Assembly (NCBI GenBank): GCA_030015575.1
Contig: CM057344.1
Span: forward strand, 183,475,044-183,539,043
DNA length: 64,000 bases
Source of the DNA: Agapanthus africanus
Lineage: Eukaryota > Streptophyta > Magnoliopsida > Asparagales > Amaryllidaceae
Direction of reading: 5' to 3'
In this document: positions 56,901-64,000 of the stretch, one piece after another
Layout: every line of letters starts with the position of its first letter
How positions within the stretch are numbered: the stretch's first letter is position 1
The notes under the pieces: generated by a model
The model's database searches: none
What the model was told of the DNA's origin: nothing
The model's input: only the letters and a program-made list of their open reading frames with translations
Made by a program: the position numbers and the translations under genes

Positions 56901-56955
56901 AACCGGTATCTAATACCCAGGAAGCAGAGTTTATTGAAAAACAGTTTTCTGTCAC
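53920..56955 (-). CDS. pol: Copia G pol: protease, integrase, reverse transcriptase, RNase H
   Basis: A 1,011-residue open frame. Protease DTGSGSH is at residues 16-22. The GAG-pre-integrase zinc finger has WHCRLGH (150-156) and CQSC (183-186). Integrase has D212, D275 and E311 (D35E). The linker with PPERYYGF is near 480-487. Reverse transcriptase runs from KWIFKRKIGVDG (550-561) with YVDD at 699-702. RNase H is at about 865-1000 (SKQDTVADSTMEAEYIAA). The frame ends at a TGA after QPQHE; about 14 more codons in the same frame precede the polypurine tract, so this stop probably trims the C terminus only slightly. The shown start is an internal Met: gag lies upstream in another frame, so gag and pol were probably one polyprotein before a frameshift. 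Confidence 0.93.
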   Translation of the reverse strand: MTENCFSINSASWVLDTGSGSHICNSMQGLRNSKVLKTGDHTLRVGNGSNVHTVAVGEYHLGLPSGCILVLNPCYFVPSMLCNIISVSLLDNEGYNFVLQNNVMNIHLNQMLVGYGMLNNGIYVLNQHTVFSIQHTNKRKLSEFNEAFLWHCRLGHINETRLNKLHKDGYLNSFEYKSYATCQSCIKGKMTKTPFTGHGERATQLLGLIHSDVCGSMSTQARGGFSYFITFTDDFSRFGHVFLLKHKSEAFEKFIEYKQEVEKQTGLSIKMLRSDRDGEYLSTEFANFLKENEILSQLTPPYTPQHNGVSERRNRTLLDMVRSMMSDAELPVSFWGHALETATFLLNRVPTKTVSTTPYEIWYGKRPSLKRIKIWGCPAYVKKQNPDKLETRSVMCNFVGYPKNSYGYLFYYKEEQKVFVSQHATFLEKEFFTDKDNGKVVDLEEVLETQTTNDDLVEPAVATETEEPRPLRRSGRTSRPPERYYGFLIDGDREDCIMDDDDPTSFQQAITSTDSVKWLDAMRSEMESMYTNKVWTLDVVPPGVKPVGCKWIFKRKIGVDGQVQTYKARLVAKGFRQRPGLDYDETFSPVAMLKSIRILLAIAAHYDYEIWQMDVKTAFLNGDLEECVYMDQPKGFIDSGSSGKACRLLKSIYGLKQASRSWNICFDDVIKEFDFIKNPDEPCVYKKAVGRAVTFLVLYVDDILLIGNDIPMLQSVKSFLSLRFSMKDLGDATYILGIRIYRDRSKRLLGLSQTRYIDTILKRFSMEDSKRGALPACHGVTLSKDSCPKTDEERARMSVIPYASAVGSIMYAMLCTCPDVAYALSVVSRYQSNPGENHWTAVKNILKYLRRTKELFLVYGNGDLQMEAFTDSSFQSDKDDSKSISGFVFTLNGGAVSWKSSKQDTVADSTMEAEYIAANDAAKEAVWMKKFVSELGVVPTIIDPIPLYCDNNRAMALAKEPRSHQRSRHILRRFHLIREIVDRRETEIRRVDTKNNAADPFTEALPQPQHE

Positions 56956-57043
56956 AAACGCACCTGAAGCAGAAGCATCCCCATGCTTCTTCTTGAGACT
57001 TAAGTACTCTGTGCAGTTGCGCTTCCAATGTCCTGTCTTGTGG

Positions 57044-57802
57044 TCAATGAAAACATTCGCCCTTCCCCGAGTCTCCAGCCTTGGACTTTTCCTTTCCCTT
57101 TACCTTTTTAACTCCACCTTTAGGATTGGTGGGCTTCTTCTTTTTCTTTCCCTTGGCCTTAGCTTTCGGGCGAGAAGAAGAAGATTGTCCAACAGTCATA
57201 ACGGGAGTTCTTGCTGACTTCATAGTGCTCTCTGCACTCCTTAACATGTTAAGGAGTTCAGGGAGTTCCTTCTCCATGCCATGCATGTTGAAGTTCACTA
57301 TGAACTGAGCAAAGGTGGAGGGAAGGGACTGCAGAATAATATCTATATATTGTTCATTGTCCATCGTCCATCCAAGGTCCTGAAGCTCTTCTATAAGAGC
57401 TATCATCTTCAGAACATGGTCTCCTACTGGTGTGCCAGGGGCCATTCGCATCTGAAACAATTTCTTTGATGCTTCGTATCGTAATACGCGGGATTGCTCT
57501 CCATACAACTCCTTTGTATGGAGCAATATACCGTGAATGTCCATATCCTCGTGCTGCTTTTGATGTGTGTTATCCATCGATGCAAGCGCGAGGTATTTTG
57601 CCGTGGCACAGTCAGCGTCCCATGTCTTGCGGACTTCAATGTCCGCAATTGAGGATTTTGGACCTGGGACGGGCGGGGCTGAAGCCGTGAGGACATATGA
57701 TACTTTATCATAAGTCAAGGCGATTTTCAGATTCCTCAGCCAGTCTTTATAGTTGGTCCCATTCAGTTTGTTTTTATCTAGTAAAAGCTTGAGTCCAGTC
57801 AT
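57044..57802 (-). pseudogene. gag: Copia G gag, frameshifted in the zinc knuckle
   Basis: 252 residues. The N terminus (KLNGTNYKDWLRNLKIAL) and the middle are a UBN2-type copia gag. A basic Lys-rich stretch (about 210-245) leads into ECFH, the start of a CCHC knuckle, where the frame hits TGA. The rest of the knuckle (GHWKRNC, near 57010-57035) is readable in the pol frame, so a small indel splits the knuckle and separates gag from pol. Starts at ATG 57802; the first residues MTGLKLLLDKNK fit a natural start. Confidence 0.88.
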
Positions 57803-60060
57803 GGGTATCTGCCATTAAGAGAGAGAAAAGAATACACTCAGCGAAAGCTCTTGCATAGATCAGATTAGTTATTATCTTGTCTAATCGATGTTTCCCACTG
57901 CTTTTATCGAGTTTTTCTTTCAAACCTTAAAAAGAAAAACTAGCCAGGATTAATTACAGTCTACAACTTCGCTAACCGTTCAGCCAGGCCAGTGTCGGTA
58001 CTTGAGGGAGGTTTCCCGTGCTTTCGCACGGACCTAATTAAAGTAAACCTCGTTTTCCCAGAGGCGGAGCCCCGTTAACACCTTTCTAGACACCTAATGA
58101 GTTAGCTAATTGTAAACTGTAAAACTCTCCTAGGAGCAACTATTGCCCACAGTGGGATCGGGATCCAACCATCACATGGAAGGTATGCAATCTCATTGCA
58201 AATTTCAACTATTGAAATTCCCGATGTGGTTTTTACCCCTAATACTCGTGACCTTGGCTAAGGTCAACAAATCACGAGTACTAGTCAAGCTCAACCCGTC
58301 ATTTCTTGATTAATTAGACCCGTTTACATGACCCTTGGCTAAGGTCAACAAAGTCATATGCCCGTCCTAATTAATCTGCATCATATGCATTTGTAGGAAG
58401 ACATCACTTAGCTACCGTACACTACGCCTTGGCTAAGGTCAACAAACGTAGCACGAATACTAAGTACTCTACTTTCTAAAATGACGGAGGGTTGCGGATG
58501 ATTTTTAAGAAAATCTTTAACGCTTTAAGCTTGATATCGTTGTAGAATCAAATGGTTTTCAAAAGGAGTGGCTTAAGCTCTGCAGTTTTGAAATATAGCT
58601 TTTTCATAAATAGCCGAGTGGTTTTTAAATCCAATTCTACAACATCTTTTTAGGTTTATTTTCTTTACATTAATCACATTAATGTAATCCCATCATTTAA
58701 GTCCTTAAGCCAATCACAGAAAAGAAACGAAAATAACACGTACGCTTATGCCATCCGCATTCGCCGCAATGTTCCGTTATGCACTGTTAGGTTACTTAAC
58801 TAACGGCATACCGGGACGGGACTAGCGCGGGTGTAAAACATAAGCAACGTCTACTATATATCATATATATAATATGTCATTCGTCTCAGATAACACAGAA
58901 CACAGGCAGCAGAAACATAGATATAAAGTGGGATATACTAGGACGTCCGTATTTAGTATTTAGCCAGAATAGAAAATACGGATTCCAAAGTCGCGATGAA
59001 TAGCCAAGCCCACACCCTGGACCCCTACGAGAGCGGCAAGTGACCCTACCAATTCTGGAGTTTAGGAGACCCGGTCTCGACTCCTCGAGATGGCCTCCCA
59101 CTGAACCCCAGAACCCGGTCACCTGTGCTCCCCTCCTTGGGTCCATCCTAATGCGGAAAAGTAAATAATATACAACACTGGTGACACAACCTCAATCCGG
59201 AAGTGCCCTAAATAAAAGAATATTACATTACATTTTGAATTTACATGAATGAAAATATAAAACTCTCATCTCACATAAAAAAAACCCGGCTATTCAATCG
59301 CGACAATCCTGCACATCATATCTCAGCAACACATAATATCTCATATCATCAACATAAGTAAGTATGCATACCCCAATTGTCGTTGATGTATAGCAACGAA
59401 ACCGGCGATATCGTACATACTACACTTACGGTCACAGAAAAGAAAGTGTAAAACTACAATATTTGGAATCCACATTTTCTTTAGACATCATAAATGCGAA
59501 ATATCACATATTTCGTATTTCATGCCTAAACTATATGAATTCCACATATTGTATCACATTCCAGATAAACAGACAGTATTAAAGTTTTTCGAACGAACGA
59601 TCAAGTACTCAAGACTCACTAAAGCTCAACACTTGAGCAGGGTTCAAAAAACCGGAGTGTGACACAGTAGTAGCGGTCCAGCCGTAGAAGGGTCAAGCCA
59701 ACGCCTCACATGTGGCACACCGTACTGCCCCAAACCCTAAGGTTCAAAGGGCAGTTCAAGACGGTCACATAATCGAGTTAAGGTTTGTTGTCTTCTAGAG
59801 GGACCACCACAAAAAGACTTGCACGTATTTCCAAAGTATTTAAACCCCGTGAACAGTGAGCAAATGATACTCGTTCAAACACTTCAATACTTTCTAATTT
59901 ACCCGGAAAAGCCACGAAATCAAAATTCCGATCGAATCGACGAGTCCAAAACCATCTCCAGAATTTTTCAAAACTAAATACAGATTAAAAATATCCAAAA
60001 AAATATACAAGCAGATTCCAGAATTACTGTAAAAAAATTATCTATGAATTGATGTATACG

Positions 60061-60105
60061 GCCGCGGAACCGCGGCCTAAGCAAGCTTAGACCACGTTTC
60101 CGCGG
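60061..60105. promoter_or_regulatory. Palindrome pair in copia G leader
   Basis: GCCGCGGAACCGCGGCC, a 13-nt spacer (TAAGCAAGCTTAG), then ACCACGTTTCCGCGGC. The second arm has drifted. The spacer shares AAGCA(A/G)GCT with the Athila I copies. Confidence 0.65.
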
Positions 60106-60293
60106 CAACAATCACTGTACATTGAATAATTTTTGTACCGTAATCCTTATTTTTACCTGCTGAATTTTTTACATATTTTTAATTCTGAAAAATGTCAAAT
60201 TTTAGAAAATTTCCAGAGAGCACTCTAAAATGCCGTATTTCGGTTCGATCGGAGTTTTAACTTCGTAAAAAGGTCGCCTAATGTTCTAGGTCG

Positions 60294-60305
60294 GCTCTGA
60301 TAACA
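60294..60305 (-). other. Second PBS-like site in copia G leader
   Basis: The minus strand reads TGTTATCAGAGC, one mismatch from the tRNA-Met PBS, and the flanking TGTTGGTCAGGCAGCAACC resembles an LTR end. It marks the right edge of the captured-looking module. Confidence 0.5.
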
Positions 60306-60513
60306 ATGTTGGTCAGGCAGCAACCCCATCCAATGGGGTCACCGTGGCACCAACGGGTCCCTCAGTAGCTACTTTTTACGCATGCCCCCTCGCGAGGACT
60401 ACAACCCGCCGGAACACCTTCCGGTCTCGAGACACCCTGGGGGTAAGAGCCTATGCTTCGCCACACTGTCACACAGTGAGAACCCCCCATAGGTCGACAT
60501 CCAATGCCTAGTA

Positions 60514-60525
60514 GCTCTGATACCA
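60514..60525 (-). other. Primer-binding site of copia G
   Basis: The minus strand reads TGGTATCAGAGC (initiator tRNA-Met), 1 nt from the LTR at 60527. Confidence 0.9.
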
Positions 60526-60526
60526 A

Positions 60527-62611
60527 TGTTAGGTTTGTCTAGCACCCTATAATGAGTTTTGAAGCATCACATGACCCAAATTTTAAATTTTGATGGTGCT
60601 AAACAAGCATGCAAAGGAATCGATCCTAGAAAATTAGGGTTATGAAACTTTAAAGCGCACAAAACTAGGGTTTCGAGACTACAACCTTTGTAGCTCCCTT
60701 TCGCTGGACTCCTTGGTGTCTTGGGAGTTGGAAGAAGGTCCTCTTGAAGTCCTCTCACGTCCACGACGATCCACCCGGAGTTCGCCGTCCAAGCTCGCAA
60801 CTTCGTAAAACCGAAGAGATCACTCTAAACAAGTTGGCTAAACTTGTGTAGAATGAAGTTGTGGTTAAGATTCTCACTTCAAAACCCTTTCTTTATGTGT
60901 GTATTACTCACTAGAAGAAAATAGAGAGCAAATATGAAGGAGGAAGAAGATGGTGGCAATATTTTGACAAGAGGTGAAAAAATGATAACCATTAAGAAGA
61001 AAAATGAAATATATTATTATATATTTTATTTCTTCTTACTATGAACCATGGTTAAAGTGATGGAGACATTATTTAACTTGAGTTTTAAAACATGAGGAGA
61101 AAGATAACTCAAGGTTAGAGGTAGGTAAGCTTGGTTAGGTCAAAAGAAGAATGTAGAAGCTAGAAAAGATTATCCTTTTCTTTTCAATTTGTTTTAAATA
61201 CAAAATCAAATAATAATCCATCACTTAATCCATGGTGTGAGTCTTATATTGCCACCATTTCCATGTGTTAACAAGCATGATAGATGGGTGTATGTATGTG
61301 TGTATGTATGCACATCCATATGTGCATGAAACAAGATAGAAAGAAAGAAACACATACACACATGCATACATCCATCATCCAAGAAAAGGTTTTAAGTGAG
61401 AAAACTAATGGTTAAATGATAAATCAACACTTGATTTATCAATCCGGCCATATCACATATGACCCCACCAAAAGCAAGCCGCCCGATCAATGTACGGTAT
61501 CATATACGCGCATTTTAATCGGGTCCATGCGCATATCGCATACGCGCACCACAACGTTTCGCCTGGACTAGGTAACTCCTGTGTGGGACTCTAAGACTCG
61601 TCAATACGCCGGCAGAGGGTGATGATCATATCAGGTACCCCCAAGCCGTAAGCGGTCAGCTAAACGTAACGGCCACCCGGGTATCGAGCGATCAGAAGAA
61701 AACAAGCGAACCTGCTACAACTCCTGTCGAGCCAACCGGCAACACTACCGTACAGTCCGGTCTCTTCGTCAGATATGCTGCATATTGAGCCTAGGGATGG
61801 TCACGTCGACCCTAATAACTCAATAAGTCGTGCCAGTGAATGGTCTATAACAGATCGAGAAACTACTGATAACACTTATCAGCAAATCTCAGCAGCCCTG
61901 GCCAGGGACTTACTGATATAACCAGTCGGGCACAGTACAGCATCAACTCCCAATACCGGGAGAGACGAAACCCCTCCTATCGCTCATTGCCTTCGTGTGT
62001 CTCGGGACTGTACCCAACGACCACCTGTTTGCACGACTCAGTAGAGCCGTGGTAGGGTGGCAATCAAAGTACAGTAGGAGAACACACAAGACTCCATGAC
62101 GATCTCGGGTCTACAGACTAACCTGTACCAGTGTCACCTGAGAACTGCTATCCGACGATAGATATAATTCCATATAGGAGTTCTCGGTGAGTCCGTCCAG
62201 TGTACCCAGTCAGCACTGAGCACCCGTATATGATCTTGATGTCAAACATCGATGAATGTGGGAACATCCATCGCCCATCGTATGGGTCTAGTATCATATA
62301 CGCTAGTCTACACTGGTATATCAATGCCCCGTCTCGATATACCTACGACTAGGGACTTTCCAGGATATGCTTATAGACTACAGATGTCCCACTAGTATGA
62401 TCTCCATCATAATCAGAGCAGTCAAGCCGATATCCTCAGGGCTTTATCAGCATGTATGAATGAATAAAAGCATGATCAGATCATCATGTCAGATAAAGAA
62501 GAACCAAATAGCATACTATCATGTCGAGCAAGAATGCATACTGAATATATATACATGTATAGATACATCCACTATCACATAATGGCCTCTAGGGCATACA
62601 TATATCCAACA
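60527..62611 (-). repeat. 5' LTR of copia G
   Basis: 2,085 bp; partner of 51777-53860. Followed by target duplication GCGGA at 62612-62616. Confidence 0.95.
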
Positions 62612-63052
62612 GCGGAACCGCGGCGCAAGCAGGCTCCGGCCGCGGTTCCGCGGCCATGTATGAGGCTTGGAGCTTGGTTCTTCTGGTGTGGTCTTTTGAT
62701 GGTATTTGGGGCTTCATCTGATATGTTGATTTGTATTTTCCCTTTTGTATTGATACCAGAACTGAAATCATTGAGTTGGCGTAATGTTTGATCGGTACCG
62801 TATAAATTTTGGCCTTTCTTCTGGATTTTCCTGCACAGATCTCAGAACAAGTATTGCGCAATATAGGGATGATGAGATGCCATGAAATGCAGTCAATTTC
62901 CTTTATAGTGTCGGTTTTAGAGTCTAACACATGTAATCTGATATTTTGCGACAGTTTTTCTAATATGTGAAATATGAATACCGTACACTTCTAAATGAAT
63001 GCAAATGATAGGGAAATTGCCGTGCTAAAAATACAATATTTTCGACTAATCA
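62612..63052 (-). repeat. 5' LTR of Athila I, second segment
   Basis: Matches 41734-42174 and ends CGACTAATCA, followed by target duplication ACCCT. It opens with the remaining part of the palindrome pair (62612-62651): GCGGAACCGCGGC, 13 nt, GGCCGCGGTTCCGCGGCC. Confidence 0.93.
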
Positions 63053-63645
63053 ACCCTCCGACGATCAAGTTAGTACTAGATCCGAGCAGAGTAACGGCTA
63101 AGTAGAGGAAAAATGGATTACTTGACCCCTCTGTGATGGGGTTTTATATAGCGGCGGTAGCTCGCAGCAGCGGGTGCGAGAATCTCGCCGGCGGTTACGC
63201 TCCCGACGTCACGCCCGTGTAAAGAGCGGATCGCCCATTAATGGGGATCGTGGTGGCGTGGAACGTGGGGCGTTGCTGGCGGAGAATCTCCACGTGGCGA
63301 GATTTGCAGAGCGGCGGTTACGCCTGTGAGCGGTGGAGTTGGTCGGTCGGAGAGACCGAGGAAGACGGCATCGGCTGGGGAGCTCAGAGACGAGCACGAG
63401 GGCCAAGGAGTCTTGGTCTTGTGGCAGCTCCGGGCGAGCTAAGAGGCCTAGAAGGCCAATTTGCAAGGGACTCTGAGGAGAGCCAGCCTGGGCTTGCAGG
63501 CTGGGTATAGGGTGGCCTGGTCGGCCCCTGTGGGCCCTCTCTTCTGAGTTCTGGTACACGTCATCTGCCACGTGTCCTAATCTTGGAGATTGTCAATATT
63601 GAGCATCATCAGGCTTGATCCTCGAAACAGAAGCCGGGTGTAACA
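63053..63645 (-). repeat. Tat-like LTR H, right part (U3)
   Basis: On the minus strand it starts TGTTACACCCGGCTTC (63645), has a TATA box (TATATAAAAC, about 63141-63150), and continues with CTTGATCGTCGGAGGGTC, a phrase of the kind found near the R/U5 part of Tat-type LTRs. GCCACGTGTC (63567-63576) and CCACGTGGCG (63290-63299) lie in U3. GC-rich; frames on either strand look fortuitous. Solo LTR or the end of a truncated element. Confidence 0.5.
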
Positions 63646-63693
63646 GCTTGGTACTCAGAGGTAAGGCCGAATTTAACGACCGACGCTTAAAGC

Positions 63694-63882
63694 TGTTAAG
63701 ATATGCATATCTTTTATATTATTTTGTATTTATCTTTTTTATTGAAATTTACGTGTATTATACATATATTACGTATTAGGGTTTCATCTTGTGAGCTATA
63801 TATACAGAGGTATATTGTACTTTGCTCCTTGATCAATCAATAATATTATTTTCCTTTTTTCCCAAATTTACGATTTGTAACG
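63694..63882 (+). repeat. 5' LTR of a short-LTR copia element L
   Basis: About 189 bp, starting TGTTAAGATATGCATATC, with TATA box CTATATATACAG (63796-63807), ending at TTTGTAACG before the PBS. The small LTR and its style fit the Ale/Retrofit lineage. Confidence 0.75.
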
Positions 63883-63895
63883 TGGTATCAGAGCC
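63883..63895 (+). other. Primer-binding site of copia L
   Basis: TGGTATCAGAGCC, complementary to initiator tRNA-Met, directly after the LTR. The remaining 105 bp to the window edge is leader; no gag start is evident yet. Confidence 0.85.
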
Positions 63896-64000
63896 AGATT
63901 GATTGATCCTTGTCGGTCCCGTCGTCGATCTTCATGGGCATCCTTACAGATTGTTGAATTTTTCACCCCGATTTTGAGAATCTTAGCCGAGCTCCCCGCC

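Larger units (their letters stand above)
57803..60513 (-). other. Untranslated leader of copia G (composite)
   Basis: An unusually long 2.7-kb leader. The part next to gag (57803-58880) contains three copies of CTTGGCTAAGGTCAACAAA (about 58253, 58336, 58429). The part from about 58980 to 60293 resembles the leader of copia C and, at 59620-59885, the internal region of gypsy A. A PBS-like word at 60294-60305 then precedes 208 bp of separate sequence up to the true PBS. No convincing ORF. Confidence 0.65.
51777..62611 (-). mobile_element. Complete copia element G
   Basis: Minus-strand Ty1/copia element with 2,084- and 2,085-bp LTRs (51777-53860, 60527-62611), target duplication GCGGA (51772-51776, 62612-62616), polypurine tract, pol, gag, a 2.7-kb leader and PBS. 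By eye the LTRs differ at only about 20-25 positions, so it is young. Coding is nearly intact: one frameshift in the gag zinc knuckle and one early stop at the pol C terminus. The lineage is within the Tork/TAR/Angela-like group; I cannot fix it further. Confidence 0.94.
40201..63052 (-). mobile_element. Complete Athila-lineage gypsy element I (with copia G nested)
   Basis: LTRs are at 40201-42174 and 50233-51776 + 62612-63052, with TG...CA ends and target duplication ACCCT (40196-40200, 63053-63057). The tRNA-Asp PBS, gag, pol and polypurine tract are in the expected order on the minus strand. Reverse transcriptase ([12 protein letters not shown]) and protease (DLGAS) forms are typical of Athila. 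There is no env-like ORF in the 1.4 kb between pol and the 3' LTR. Coding is broken by two TAG stops and a frameshift. By eye the LTRs differ at roughly 25-30 of about 1,970 positions, so insertion is fairly recent. Confidence 0.93.

Noticed and set aside
63241-63571. GC-rich open frames near the right end as a host gene
   Set aside because: Both strands are open because of GC content; the stretch lies in the U3-like part of LTR H and has no protein motif.

Overview
This window looks like a gene-poor, retrotransposon-packed stretch of a flowering-plant nuclear genome. I found no convincing host gene, tRNA, rRNA or CRISPR array. The evidence is LTR retrotransposons of typical plant lineages (Ty3/gypsy Athila, Tat and a Tekay/Del-like chromovirus; Ty1/copia), plant-type primer-binding sites (initiator tRNA-Met, tRNA-Asp), purine tracts, target-site duplications and repeated nesting. 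The species cannot be told from the sequence. I label the elements by letter.

Left cluster (1-36.5 kb). Copia D (plus strand) is oldest: its pol remnant (31802-33439) and 3' LTR (33475-35488) are visible. Gypsy A (minus, no pol) lies inside the pol gene of D and spans 14462-31801. Gypsy B (minus, chromovirus with a full-length but stop-riddled gag-pol, 21361-26094) lies inside the 5' LTR of A. Copia C (minus) lies inside the 3' LTR of A; its leader (1471-2514), PBS and split 5' LTR (2527-2808 and 12644-14461) are in the window. An Athila-like LTR end F (1-1470) sits in the leader of C. Non-autonomous Tat-type element E (2809-12643, TSD GTCCG) splits the LTR of C, and a 372-bp hAT-like MITE (3322-3693) sits in one LTR of E.

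Middle (35.5-40.2 kb). LTR and leader remnants: a second copia LTR related to D, a Tat-type PBS region K, a gypsy-like LTR region, and part of a Tat-like LTR H.

Right cluster (40.2-64 kb). A complete Athila element I (40201-63052, TSD ACCCT) interrupts LTR H. A complete copia G (51777-62611, TSD GCGGA) interrupts the 5' LTR of I. At the far right a short-LTR copia L (63694 to the window edge) begins on the plus strand.

The most unusual signals are: a recurrent GC-rich palindrome pair with a nearly constant 13-14 nt spacer found in the LTRs or leaders of several element families (G landed exactly in one copy); a non-coding module shared by gypsy A and the leaders of copia C and G; tandem CACGTG + GCCGAC composite motifs in the LTRs of E; the multi-family tandem-repeat 3' region and duplicated zinc-knuckle module of E; and decay of the B polyprotein by 14 in-frame stops with no frameshift.
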